NCBI GenBank assembly: GCA_030762895.1 | Contig: CM061065.1 | Location: 70,726,200-70,790,199, forward strand | DNA: 64,000 nucleotides | Direction: 5' to 3' | From: Sophora flavescens | Taxonomy: Eukaryota > Streptophyta > Magnoliopsida > Fabales > Fabaceae | Shown: piece after piece, positions 45,559-57,828 of the stretch | Layout: each line of letters opens with the position of its first letter | How positions within the stretch are numbered: position 1 is the stretch's first letter | Made by a program: the position numbers and the translations under genes | The notes under the pieces: model-generated | Seen by the model: only the letters and a program-made list of their open reading frames with translations | Database searches by the model: none | What the model was told of the DNA's origin: nothing

Positions 45559-47167
45559 TGTTGGAACCAAAGTGATTTGGATTTAATTAATTTCTAAGTT
45601 TTGATGTTCACAAAAGGATTAAATTTGCTTGGCAAAGTGTTAGTTGAGATCTAACAAGGTTATCTAGTTTTGCAGGATCACTTGAATCTTATAAGTTATG
45701 GATACTTAGAAAAAGTTTCATATATCTGTTTGGACTTTAAATAAGAAATCCACGTCCACCAGTGTAGACAGGCTGCTCAAAAGGTTGGTAGAGTTATTTA
45801 TTTATTTATTTGAGTAGTTGAAAGTTAAGTAGACAAGGCATGAGAATTCCTAAGTAAAGGAAATATTAAAATATTTCTACTAGACGGAATCTAAGTTTCA
45901 AATTGAATAGACGAGCTTAACTAGTCACGTCATTAGACGAGATCTTTTTTTAAGTGAGTAGACGAACTTTAATGCCACGTCACTAGACGGAGATCAAAAT
46001 AACTCACTGAGATATAGCAAGTCCAAAGACTTGAGTAGATGAGAGGATATGCCACGTCAGTGGATGAGCAGAAAGAAAGAGTGAATACAATTAGTTTCAC
46101 ATAGAACTAAATAGACGCAGTTTTTAAGTAGACGAGCTCATCTTTAGGATAAGCCTTCATAAATAATTTCAATCCGGTCCACAATGAATCATATTCATTT
46201 CCAATGATTGATATTTATTTCAAGAGAATTTTTGTTCTTCTCATTTGTTTTATATGCTTAATGCTTTGTTTCCTTGTGAGAAAAACATAGTACCATCGAG
46301 GAAATACAAAAAAGCAACACAGTACAATGGGAAATGTAAAACGATCTGTACGATAACACTTTTATGATTGGAAAAAGCTGGAATTTACATAAAGGAGGAA
46401 AAACAGTTTTCAAGCTTCAAATGCTCAGAGCAGTGAGCCTCCATTTTGTACTACCCTGATAACCAAGAATACATTTCAGCATGGCCATGATCAAGCTATC
46501 AGTCACAATGGATATTGTGCATTCAATGCTATCTCTAAATGGGAAATTCAAAATGACCATTGACGCTTTTCAAGAGTAAAAGAAGGTCACTATAAATAGA
46601 GGACCTCAAGCAATGAAGAACAAATTTTGCCAATACAATATTTGCTAGAACTAGCTCTCATTTCTTTCATTCTTTCAAAAGTAAAAGTCTATATTCTTTA
46701 GTTTGAATATCATGAAAATAATCAACAGATCTTAAACTTTCATATCCTCACATATAGTGAGTTAAGAAGATCATAAGTTAAATCTCTTTGTTAGAGCTAG
46801 AGCCTGAAGAGGCTTGGTAAGAAAGGAATACTTGTAGCCTGGAGAGGTGTTGAATACTTGATTGTAATCTATTTGGAGAAAATCTTAAACTTCAAGTCGA
46901 AGGGACTAGACATAGCTCGTGGTTGGAAGAGAGTGAACCAGGATAAAATCATCTGCGTTAATCTTCTATCCTTAAATTCTTACGGCTTTATTTGTTTATA
47001 CTGACTGTGATGTTTTGATATTGCTTTTATTAAATGTCAAAAGTTATTTTTTAGTGTGTGCATCTACTTTATATATTATGGTGTGAGAAAAACAGTTTTA
47101 AAAGGTTGTTTTAGAAAAATTATTAACAAACACAATTCAACCCCGCTTCTTGTGTTTGCCTGTGTCA
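45559..47167 (+). repeat. 3' LTR of the SIRE-like copia element
   Basis: Starts TGTTGGAACCAAAGTG after the polypurine tract and ends around AATTCAACCCCGCTTCTTGT...TGTGTCA, a common SIRE-type LTR end, about 1.6 kb. TATAAATA lies at 46591-46598. Repeats of TAGACGAG/AGACGGA (about 45890-46140) resemble the repeated motif of such LTRs. LINE sequence begins immediately to the right. Confidence 0.8.
46591..46598 (+). promoter_or_regulatory. LTR TATA box
   Basis: TATAAATA in the context GGTCACTATAAATAGAGGAC, about 570 bases before the LTR end. Confidence 0.7.
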
Positions 47168-48260
47168 ACTTCACTGATGATAGATGATAAGTCAATGGTT
47201 TGTTATTTCTAAAGGGTCTGACTCTTAAAAGACAGGACCCCTGATTTTGAGAGGTAACAAACTCCCAAGCTAATTTCAGTATTGAAGCTTTATTAATTGC
47301 TTGAATGGACCTCAAACCAAGACCTCTTTCTGAAAAAGGTTTGCATATATGCTTCCATGTCACTGTTACTATTTTATGCTGATCCACACTTCCTGACCAT
47401 ATGAAATTCCTTAGCTAGCTTTCCACTTTTTTGATGCATTCCACAGGCCATTTATATACCTGGAAACTGTATATTAACATGCTTTGCACCACTGATTTCA
47501 CAAGCATAACTCTTCCCATGATGGATAACAATGAGGATTTCCAAGAAGCAAGCTTATTCTTAATTCTGTCCGTAATAGGCTGCAAGTAAACTTTCTTTGA
47601 TTTACCCTTGAAAAGAGGAATTCCCAAATATATAAATGGAGTTGACCTAGCTAAGGATCTTAGAAAAGAAGCAATATCATATTTCCTTTTTGCAGTGATA
47701 TGTCTTGTATAGAACTTTGATTTTTCATGATTAATTAATTGACCCGAAGCCTCTCCATAATGATGTCATCAGCATAAAGAATGTGTGAAGGAGTGGCAAA
47801 ACCTCTTGGTTCTGCCATCAGCTGCAATTCCCTTACCTCTACCATTTTGCTAATTCCTCAGCTTAGAACGTCTTCAGCTCTACAAAATAAGAGGGGATAC
47901 AAAGGATCACCTTGTCTAACCCCTCTATTACAATAAAATATCATGTTGCCTTTCCATTCATTGAGATTGGAAACTTGGCTAATTGTAATATAGCTTTGAT
48001 CCATTCACAAAACTTGTTATCGAAACCAAAACTGTGTAGAACCTTCAACAAAAACTTCCAATCTAAAGTGTCAAAGGCTTTCCTTATATCTATTTTCATA
48101 GCATCATTTACTCCAAACACTTTTTTATCAAGCATATTCACTGCTTCTGAGGCTGTACAAATGCAATCACCAATCTGCCTACCTTGTATGAATCCCCTCT
48201 GATTTCCATAAACAATTCTTGGAGCTATCTTGGCCAATCTATCTGCTAACAACTTTGTAA
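47168..48260 (-). mobile_element. L1-like LINE fragment: C-terminal reverse transcriptase region
   Basis: Minus-strand frames show L1 reverse transcriptase: L-A-D-R-L-A-K-I-A-P-R-I, N-Q-R-G-F-I-Q-G-R, D-I-R-K-A-F-D-T-L-D-W (48252-47941), then the thumb G-K-S-K-K-V-Y-L-Q-P-I and W-K-S-S-L-L-S-I-M-G-R (47627-47415) and G-L-G-L-R-S-I-Q-A-I-N-K-A (47387 on). The catalytic F-A-D-D segment around 47760 is damaged. The frame stops being LINE-like at the copia LTR boundary (47167), so the LTR element inserted into or truncated this LINE. It is a different copy from the LINE at 50413-59196, since both include the G-L-G-(V/L)-R-S segment. Confidence 0.88.
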
Positions 48261-48567
48261 TAATTTTGTGTTTTATTACCTTATTTTTTCTGGACTTTGA
48301 AGAGTTTTTGTGTCAAGAAAATACAACAATGATGAGTGGCCCTTCTAACTCCAAGAATGAAAGCTATAGTAGTGGTTCACTTTTATTGTGATAATTGTAA
48401 TTCATGCCTCACGAGGAGGGATGGGTCTGCTTGGATCACTTAACTATGTAAAAATTATGACTTGAAGGGTTTTTTTCCTATTGGTTGCTTAGTTTATATG
48501 GATAATAAACGTGGTATTGGGCGTTCACATGTATTAGACAGTAGAAGTGATGAATTCTTGATTTTGA
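48261..48567. other. No gene recognised
   Basis: AT-rich spacer between the LINE fragment and the small CACTA element. A short plus-strand frame runs across the boundary into the CACTA element and is probably not a gene. Confidence 0.5.
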
Positions 48568-49356
48568 CACTACCAGAAAATGTTAAATTTCCAATGCATT
48601 TTTACCGACGACCACGACCGCCATCGATAATGAAGAGGTTACCGATGGAAATGTCTGTCGGTAACATCGAATACAAAAAGTCACAAGAATTACTGACAGA
48701 ATGTTCGTCGGTAACCTTACGGAGGGTTTTTTTTTGGTAAATATGTTGGTACTGTTGGTGGGAATTGAGAATTCTTTGCGTGAGAGCTTACCGAGGGGTC
48801 TTTTCGTCGAAAATATTGAATAGAAGTTACTGACGGATTGTCCGTTAGAATCTTGGTTTACAATATCGACAGACCAAATAGTCGGTATTCTTAGTTTTTG
48901 AATTACTAATTGATAAAGCTGTCCATAATTTTCACTGGTCGTCGGTAATATTCACTAACCACCCACGCCCCCTTCTCTCTCACTTTCCTTTTCTCTCTTT
49001 TCTTTTCTTTTTCTTTGTTTCCACCGTGCCACATTCTCCCTCTACCACCGAGATACCGAGTGCGTCCGTCGTCCGTATGTTGGGTTCCCTATTACTAATG
49101 GAAAATGCCCTGGGTAAGGCTTTGAGGGAATTACCGATGACTTTTCCGTCAGTAATAGGGCATCCTACTGAGGTCATTACCGACAAAAATCCATCGGTAA
49201 TTACCAACGGATAACCCAAATCCATCGGTAACCGACGAGCTGGTTTACCGATGGATTTGAGTCCATTGGAAAGCCGTCGGTAATACTTCATTACCGACGG
49301 TTTTTGGCCGTTTCCGACGGCTTTTGTCCATCGGTAATATGCAAATTTTTGTAGCG
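48568..49356. mobile_element. Small non-autonomous CACTA element, 789 bp
   Basis: Begins CACTACCAGAAAATGTTAAA at 48568 and ends ATGCAAATTTTTGTAGCG at 49356. The 3-bp target duplication is TGA (48565-48567 and 49357-49359). The interior is full of ACCGACGG/CCGTCGGTAA direct and inverted motifs. It has no transposase and belongs to a different CACTA family from the three CACTAGTG elements. Confidence 0.88.
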
Positions 49357-49359
49357 TGA

Positions 49360-49589
49360 TTGTTGGAATATTTTATTTAATTATATTCCAATGTCATAAT
49401 GTGGGCAAATATCGCTAATTAATTATATAAGCTATTTATTGATTAGGGGCCTTGATTGACATGTGTTCAAACTAAGGGATATGACTAATCAGATTTTTGA
49501 TTTTATAATTAACTAATTAATTATTATTTGATATGGGAAATAAATGAGCGGATGTCGTCGATGGCCCATATCGGAATAATGGGAACCCT
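49360..49589. other. AT-rich stretch beginning TGTTGGAATATT; possible LTR remnant
   Basis: It starts TGTTGGAATATTTTATTTAA and runs into segment B without coding content. The TG-type start suggests an LTR, but I see no matching end, primer site or second copy in the window. Confidence 0.3.
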
Positions 49590-50139
49590 TGCTAATTGGT
49601 CATCACCCTAAATATAATATTGCCTCTTCTCCCCCACTAAAGACATAAGGAGTCCTGATTGAGAAAGAACCACAAGCCAACAGGTGTTCATTACCCGTAC
49701 CTCTTTCTTTCTCCCTCTATGTGTTTCAAATTACTGTCTATCGATTATTAGCAATGGATCCAGGAATTTTGATTATCCTTGATAAATCAGCATGTTGTAG
49801 ATTCTAAGACTATCAGGCTATGGTTGTTATTGATAAATGATATGCATGCTTATATCTTTATAATGTTTCTACAAGTAAGTTTTATGATAGCTAGGAAGCC
49901 TTGGGGTAAATAATATGTGTGGAGAGTAATTTATTTTTTAAAATCTATTTATATTATATAATTACTGAAGCGCAGACTATAGCGTCGCCACTTCAATTCA
50001 ATGTCCTAATCCTTCTTTCCATCCAAAGAGCTGATGTGTCAAGTTCTCTTATTTTCATCATTTTTTTATATTTTAGAATAGAAAAAACTCATTGAACATT
50101 CACAAGGAGAGAATTAGCAACTCAATACCCTATTGCTAG
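49590..50139 (+). repeat. Segment B, left part (duplicate of 16914-17583)
   Basis: Very close match to segment A, from CTAATTGGTCATCACCCT to CCCTATTGCTAG. It lacks 94 bp present in A (junction at GCCTTG|GGGTAAAT, about 49903). Segment B continues after the nested insertions at 59245-61531. Confidence 0.9.
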
Positions 50140-50814
50140 AGTAAATATCTAATTTGGTCCCTGAAATTGTGAAGTAGTATCAACTTGGTCCTTGAAATTA
50201 TCGAAATTCAAAAAGTGTCCCTGAATGATAAGTTAGTATCAATTTAGTCCCTCATTTTACTCACTTAATATCAATTAAGTCCCTAACACTGCAAACGTAA
50301 TATCAACTTAGTCCATATGATTTTTAACGGAGGGACTAAGTTGATCATCATTTTACAATTTCAGGGACTAATTTGGAATTTTGATTATTTCAGGGACCAG
50401 GTTGATACTTTTTTTAAAAAAAAAGGAGGCGTGCAAAGGCATCACAATAGAGACTAACATCCCAACTAGGTTGGCACCTTAGCCACTATCCATCATATGC
50501 AGCACACCCCAATTTATTCAAAAATAAGAAAACAAAACATTACAAGAGCATGGGGGGCATCAACCTAACCCATGAAGTCACCTAAAGCGAAAATTAGGGA
50601 GTCCTACCCTATTATTACAAAAATCATCCCTAATGAAACTAGGGATTAAATCCCACCAAAAGAATCCATGAATAAACAGTCCATGATTGGCAATTTTATC
50701 TACACAGATATTGCCCTCACGAAAAATATGAGAGTATCCAAAACGCATATCTTTTATAATGGTCATGCAGTTATTCCATCTATTCCTAACACTAGTGGAA
50801 AATATACATTAGAC

Positions 50815-53345
50815 GGTAAAGGTTTACGTCAGTTAACCAAAAGCTAGACGTTAAAAAGGAGGCGGTGGCAGTTTTGTAAATATCAGGCTTCATTAATTCA
50901 ATTTTAACGTCAGTTGTTTTAAGGACTGACGTTAAAAGTGAAGAGACTTACTTATAACGTCAGTTCAATAAAGAACTGACGTTAAAAGTTAACATTTTAA
51001 CGTCAGTTCGATAAAGAACTGACGTTATAAGTAAATCTCTTCACTTTTAACGTCAGTCCCTACATCAACAGACGTTAAAAGTTATTTTAATAATTTTTTA
51101 ATCTAGTATACGATTCCTTCCGCACTGCCTTCCTCAAAGTTTCAGTTTCACATGAATTGCTTTGATGTTTTGTGTTTCTGTTTTGAAAACTAAAATATAT
51201 GTGCGAAGTATAAGTTGAATCAATAACCCAAACCGGATCTCATTCATGAAGTGTAATACAGACTGATTGATACATAAGATTGAAAGGGTTTAAAATCCTA
51301 TAAAAAGTTACATTGAAAGGGTTTAAAATCCTAAACATTAAAGCTACATCCCATCAGAGAGTTTTATGAAATATGCCAAAGGGAAAACTATATATACTCC
51401 GAAGACCTCAGAAAACTGGGGGGCATGAGAGAGCTCAAGAGAGAGGCAAAAACAGGTGCACCAGATCCGTTTCAAGCAAAGGCAGTGGTTCCAGAGACTT
51501 CCAAGACGGTCACTTGCCTGCCAAAGCTGAGGTTTTGGAACTGTGACCCCCGAGCACCTGATTAGCCCTCCAGCAGCTGATTCTCCGGAAGGTGATAAGG
51601 TGAGCAACTCACATAATGTAATTTACTCAGACTTATCACCCATATAATGTAATTTACTCAAACTCAGAAGTTGTTTGACCATTAAGACAAAGACCTTTGA
51701 GTCTAGGAATAGGAAGAAAGAGTGATGAAGTTAATCTCCACGGCAGAGCCATATTGTGAAGCAGAAAATTAAAAGGATGGAAGGAAGCTATTTATAGGAG
51801 CAGGGGATGAAGTTACTAATTAAGCTATTCTGATTTTGTTGAAAACATACCTATAAACTTAATGCTCATTAAGAGGATTGAGTTACAAGGTGCATGGGTA
51901 AGTAGCACAGTACAGTCAAAGGAATGAATGTTTTTGCAGATATCTATACACTTTTAACGTCAGTTTTTTAAAAAAACTGACGTTAAAAGTGTTTTTAATA
52001 AAAAATATTAATTGTTAACGTCAGTTTTTTATACAACTGACGTTAAAAGTTTGATTTTTACTTCAGTTAAATAAATAACTGACGTAAATAATCCTATATA
52101 TTATAAACGTGCAGAATGAATATTGGAAATAATGTAATTAATATACGGGAACTTGGCAGTCATCAATTAAGTTGACGTTAAAAATGAGGTGGTGGGTAAA
52201 CTATTTGCGTCAGTTCTATAAATAACTGACGTAAATAATTATGAATTGGTTGTCATGTCCCTGTTGTCCCTCTTAACGCAGATCACTCCATATAGTACTG
52301 CAGTTTATTGCTAAACCTTTTTTTATACAAGTTTATTTTTAATTTTTATTAATTAGCTTGAATTAGTAAACAAATTATTGTGCAAATTAAAATAAATAAA
52401 CACTTAACATAAAACAAGTTATATGTATAATCAAATCGTATGACATTAATTGAAGCGATTCATAAGTTAAATTACATGATTAAAAGATAAAAAATTTCTG
52501 CAACATAGCCCTAAAATATAAAAAAGTTTCTGCATCAACATCATTTTCTTCTCAGTCCTGTCATCAGAAACTCCAATGGATGCATCACCTCCCTCACTCG
52601 AATTCCAAGATGCAAAGTAAATCCTCAGTCACTAGCAACAAAGCAAAGTGAAATGGATCTTTGCATCTTTCTTCTTCAATGGAGTTCCTTGATGCATCAT
52701 CTTGAATCCACAATCACTTGCTTCCAAAGCAAAGTGAAAGGGATGACGAGGGATGAAATAAAGTGAGAGAATCACATTACGTGATTCACCCAACCTTAAT
52801 ATCCATGCAATGTAATTTACTCAAACTCAGAAGTTGTTTGACCATTAAGACAAAGACCTTTGAGTCTAGGAATAGGAAGAAAGAGTGATGAAGTTAATCT
52901 CCACGGCAGAGCCATATTGTGAAGCAGAAAATTAATTAAAAGGAGATGGAAGCTAGGAAGCTATTTATAGGAGCAGTGGATGAAGTTACTAAGTTATTCT
53001 GATTTTCTTGAAAACTTATCTATAAACTTAATGCTCATTAAGAGGATTAGGTACAAAGGTGAATGGGTAAGTAGAACAGTAGTCAAGGGAATGAATGTTT
53101 CTGCAGAAACTAATAAACCTTTAACGTCCGTTGTGTAATACAACTGACGGAAGAAGTTGTGAGTGTTTTTAACGTCAGTTTCTTAATACAACTTACGTTA
53201 AATATATGACATTTAACGTCAGTTATTACTAACAACTGACGTAATAAGTGTGAGAGTTTTTAACGTCAGTTTATTAATACAACTGACGTTAAATATATGA
53301 TCTTCAACGTCAGGTTTTACCAAAAACTGACGTAAAATGTTGTTT
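50815..53345. repeat. Left region of CACTA 2: subterminal palindromes and internal duplications
   Basis: AACGTCAGTT/AACTGACGTT palindromes lie at about 50900-51080, 51955-52090 and 53115-53335. A block from CTCAGAAGTTGTTTGACC to GTGAAGCAGAAAATTA occurs twice (51658-51773 and 52827-52934). A minus-strand frame at 51607-51344 is unrecognised and may be a captured gene piece. No established gene here. Confidence 0.75.
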
Positions 53346-54226
53346 TATTTTAATTATAACGTTTACCCCCGCGCGCCTTCTCCACTTCTCTACGTCTTTT
53401 CTCTTTTCATCACGCTCAACCCTCACTCTCGCTCTCACTCTGCCCTAATCGCACGCTCATCTCCACCGCAACCACCGCGAGGGCTTCTTCGCCACCACCG
53501 TGAGGTACACTCTTAACCCCTAACTCTGTCTTTCCCGCTCCTTCTTTGCAATAACTTGACATCTCTCTTTCCCCTGGCCTTCCCGCGCACTAACTCTCCT
53601 TGTCCCTCTGCTCTCAGTAACCACATCGAACGTTGGCCACCACTCGAGCTTCCCCCCACCACCACGCGAGCGCCTATTTCTGGTGAGTCTTTAATTAGGG
53701 CACATTTTTTTATTCACGGTTTTGAGTGCATGCATGTTGCTCTGCTGGTTTGAAACTGTAGTCTCAGTAGTTGAAACTTGAAACTCTGAGTTTGAGTTGT
53801 TTGGAATGTCTCTATTTTTGGTTTTGAGTGTATGTTGAAACTGTAGTCTCAGTAGTTGTAACTTTAAACCGTGAGTTTGAGTTGTTTGGAATGTCTCTAT
53901 TTTTGGTTGAGTGCATGTTGCTCTCTGTGGTTGATCTGTCACGGCCGTGATGATCATCACGGCCAGGCCGTGATCGGTTCCGCCTATGAGGGTCTCGATT
54001 CAGTTGGCACGTTACAGCCGTGATGTACATCACGGCCAGGCCGTGACCAGTGCTTGGCAATGTTCAAAAACTATAGTTTTCAATCTCCCGTATTGTCCTT
54101 ATATTGGATATATAGATGTTTTGTATATCTACAGGACCTATCTAGTTATTTTTATTTATACTTCTGTATTTATTTTGAGTTATAACCTATGTTAATACAT
54201 ATATATTGTTTTTGAACAGCATACAT

Positions 54227-57217
54227 ATGGATCGATCGGATAGCCCACATGCACGGGAGGACACTGTTGGGGTTTCGCAGGACCCGATCACGCCTACGCC
54301 TGCTAATTCTAGTGTAAGTTTACATGCATGTTATATACTGTCTTTAGTCCTTCTTGTTAATGTAAGTTTATAATGTTACAACCCTCTATTTTATCATTTT
54401 TTTTTGTCCATACAGACATCACAGGCTCATAGGAAACGGGGTAGAGGAGCCACCTCGTTGAAGAAACTAGAGAAGGACAGCAGAGCGGACGAAGCTTGAG
54501 GTGTCCTTCGATGCTAATCAAAATGCCCGGGGACCCCGTGCTAAAGAATTTAATAAGTGGGTGTTTCTACAAGCTAAGCAAAGACGTAAGCATCAACTAC
54601 AACCATCGGAATGACGTTCCACTAACGTTAAGGATCAGATTTGGGAGGCTATCACGGTATTTTACCTTTACATTCGTTTGATTTACATTATCAGATAATT
54701 ATCCGAGTTATAATCCATCCAGTTGTTATATATGTATCTAATGTGTAGGTTGCTTGGACTGTGCCTAATGACGAGGATCATCGTCATAAATGTATGAAAA
54801 GGGCATCAAAGCGTTGGAATGGGTTCAAGCATGATCTTACCAGGTACTATCTATCTGGGAAGAAGCGGCTTGATAAAATGTTCTCGGATTATCCCTGGAT
54901 TGATCAGGATACTTCGGATATGTTTGCCAGGAGTCGACAGGATGAAGAATTTCAGGTTGGTTGATTAAGTTAATTTTGTATGCTTATTATAGATCATTTA
55001 ACTATATTTAATTATGTGTTTTTGTTTGAATAGGCTAAGGCAAATAAGGGTCGGCAGAATCAGCGAAGAACGCCCACCGCCACACCATGTCTCGGGGTGG
55101 GTACCATACTCGGATCCAAGCAGATGATGGCGGATAGGTGAGGGCGGCGGCAGAAGAGCACTCGCTAGGATTGAAAGAGGAGAGGTGCCCGAGGGCACAC
55201 CATCAAGTCCTCCGTCGGACATCGACCGCGAGGATGTCGGTTAGCCTACCGCATGACAAAGGCGGGATCTTTTAAAGTCGATGCCACTCGCGAAGTGGCG
55301 AGATAAGATTGTAAGTAAATAATTAACTTGATTTCAATTGATATTTGTATAGATACTTGCAACAGTTATCACTTGCACGTTTTTCATTTTTTTCATTGTA
55401 GATGGATCTTAAAGCAAAATCCTCCCGGGCGCATTCGTCCCCCTTCGACAAAGCAGGACGTCTTGATGATCGCTCTAGGCAAGAAAGACCATCCTGGTCG
55501 GGTTCTCGGTGTTCCCGGGAACGTGACCATCAAACAATATTATGGCAAGTCTGCTTCACGAAAGCGGGTGGTCAATGAAGCATCAATTTTGGCTGACATT
55601 ACTCAAGCACCTCATGACCAACCCGGATATTACATCACATCTGATGCAAGGCTTAATAGCCAACCCAGAATTCAAGCAGGCGCTTGCCAGAGAGCTTTCC
55701 TCCATCGGTACATCCCAGGACACCGCAAGGCTTGCCAACGCTTCACATGTGAGCACAAAAGAGAGTTTTAGTATGGCACATGTGGAGGACGATGAGTTGG
55801 CAGCTAGGGAGCGGGAGTTGGAAGTCCAGCGCCATGAGCATGAGTTGGAAATGAAAAGGCGTGAGCTTGAGTTGGACTCCAAACGACGTGAGCTCGAAAT
55901 GTTAGCAAAGTTATTTATTCATTATTAATGTCCAAAATATTCAAATAATTACTTGTGTTTTTTTAATTATCAAAAACTTATATATTTTATTTTCCTAAAC
56001 TGAAGGCCAAGTCGACGTCGGTGCCGCTGTCACCTATCACTCGTTTGTTCTCACTTGGTGAGGATTATTCGTATGAGATTTTTGAATGTCCATTGGAGCA
56101 CGATGGATGGGTGGCACGCCCAAATCAAGAGAGGATATTTTCCTTCGTTGGTGACGCTCTCGGAACGCTGCGCAAATAACGCTCCGGATGAACAAAGAAT
56201 GTCATCGGTCTACCGTGCACGTAAGTTAATTTTAATTTTATAACTTATTTATTTTTGGTATTTTTCCATTTAATAATTTATTTTAATTTCAATATATATA
56301 TTATGTAATTAACATCCACACCCTTTTCATATCTTAGGTATCTCCATCGTCTTCAGCTTGATAAGGGCGTTGCATCAGTTTACGGTTTCTTAGATCCGTC
56401 AATCCTTGTGCCCGAGTTTTTTGCTGGCGATGCATTGAGTAAATACATAGGGAAGGTGTTGGGAGACAATCCGAAAGAATTATATCTGGCTCCCTACTAT
56501 ATGAATGACCATTGGCAGTTGTTGGTACTTCACCCGTCTAGGCATACTGTCATATTCTTCTGCTCTCTCCACTATGATCCGCCACCGAAGGTGGTGGAAG
56601 CTGTAAATATGTAAGTAACTAATCTTAAATTAAATTTAAGTTTTAATATCAGTTGTTTTTAGTTTATTACGCACATGATAAATGAGTTTGTTAATTGATC
56701 GACATGATTATTTGTTTATGATAGCGCACTGAAGGCGAGTAGCATAAGTTACGCCAACGGGAGAAGTAGGACTTCTAAGGCTAAAGCAAATCCTGCATGG
56801 AACATCCTCAAGGTTTGGTAGTTTATTTATCAAATAATTATTATTATAATTACTAATTTATGTGTATATTCAACTGACATTGAAATTAATTTTGTTGGTA
56901 GTCTCGATTTCAACCTGACAGTTGGTCGTGCGGCTATTATGTGATGCTTCATATGCTGAACATAGTCTCCGCATCTATTACGGAAGGATGGAAGAAGGTA
57001 ATATTTAAACAACTTGTTAAATTATATATTATAGTTTTGAAGATGACTTGCATTGATGTTATTGTTATTATTTGAACGTGTCTAGGCATTTATCGACCAA
57101 TCGCCTATTGAACAAGATGAGTTAAGAGACTTGAGGATGCGCTTCGCCGAATTCTTCTTCAAGTATGCGGCTGAAAAAGGAATTGCCAACATACCTCCGC
57201 ACTACTTAGATAAATAG
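54227..57217 (+). pseudogene. En/Spm accessory-type transposase fused to a Ulp1-type protease, copy 2
   Basis: Same exon layout as copy 1. The N-terminal transposase-like half is badly damaged: a frameshift near 54483, others at about 54590, 55060, 55125-55150, 55245, 55420 and 55600, and disruption at about 56150-56215. The C-terminal Ulp1/C48-like half is better kept: N-D-H-W-Q-L-L-V-L-H-P holds the catalytic His and its Trp, and F-Q-P-D-S-W-S-C-G-Y-Y-V-M holds the oxyanion Gln and catalytic Cys. The position where the family has the Asp of D-S-L reads C-S-L here (Y-S-L in copy 1). C48 enzymes remove SUMO or ubiquitin-like modifiers. The donor lost in copy 1 (near 30250) is present here (AAGGTTTGG, about 56812). 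Confidence 0.8.
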
Positions 57218-57459
57218 TTTTTTTTGTTAAACTTTAGAAACTAATTAATAACATGTATATATATATATATCCTTAGATAGTTTTGTTTTTTAGACATTGG
57301 AACTAAAATTTATTTATATATACACATGGGTTTTGGTTTTAAGTCCCCCATTGTTCAATTTTCCTTTGCAATTCTGTAATGTGTGTGATATTCTGTGTTA
57401 CTGGGACTGAATGCAGGGATAGCTGAGGAGAGTGATATTTTAAAACTGAATTTAAAAAA

Positions 57460-57828
57460 AAAAAACTTATTAACGTCAGTTGTATCAAACAACTGACGTT
57501 AATAGTATTTTATAAAATACACAGTACTATATTAACGTCAGTTGTTTATTACAACTGACGTTAAAATTAAACCTTTAACGCCGTTCTTTATAGCAACCGG
57601 CGTTAGTTTTAACAAAATCAACGTCCGTTGTATTAAAGAACTGACGTTAATAGTTTTATTTTAACGTCGGTTTTGTTAAGGAACTGACGTTAATAGTGTT
57701 ATATTTAACGTCAGTTCTCAACTGACGTTAAAATAGTAACTATTAACGTCAGCTGTATTTACGTCAGTCAGTATTCTGACGTAAAAAATCAATTTTAACT
57801 GACGTAAAAAGCACTTATTGCACTAGTG
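57460..57828. repeat. Right subterminal palindrome array and terminus of CACTA 2
   Basis: Five or more TTAACGTCAGTT...AACTGACGTTAA palindromes spaced 35-60 bp, several with mismatches (for example CCGTTC/CCGGCG at about 57580-57605). It is closely related to the right end of CACTA 1 and to the inverted left end of CACTA 3. Confidence 0.9.

Larger units (their letters stand above)
50790..57828 (+). mobile_element. CACTA element 2, 7039 bp, complete ends, Ulp1-type cargo
   Basis: Starts CACTAGTGGAAAATATAC at 50790 and ends with the inverse of CACTAGTGCAATAAGTGC at 57828. The 3-bp target duplication is TAA (50787-50789 and 57829-57831). It interrupts the LINE RNase H frame, which is in register across the empty site. 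Palindromic AACGTCAGTT repeats occur at both ends. The left 1.3 kb differs from CACTA 1, and a second, CACTA 1-like left end lies inside at about 52128. One plus-strand gene (54227-57217). No TNPD. Confidence 0.95.

Noticed and set aside
48462..48740. 92-residue plus-strand frame
   Set aside because: It crosses the boundary of the small CACTA element (48568), so about 60 percent of it is transposon terminus.
53935..54050. CACGGCCGTGATGATCATCACGGCC hairpin as a terminator or small RNA gene
   Set aside because: It lies in an intron-like leader of CACTA 2 with a decayed version in CACTA 1 (27340-27440); no further evidence for a functional RNA.
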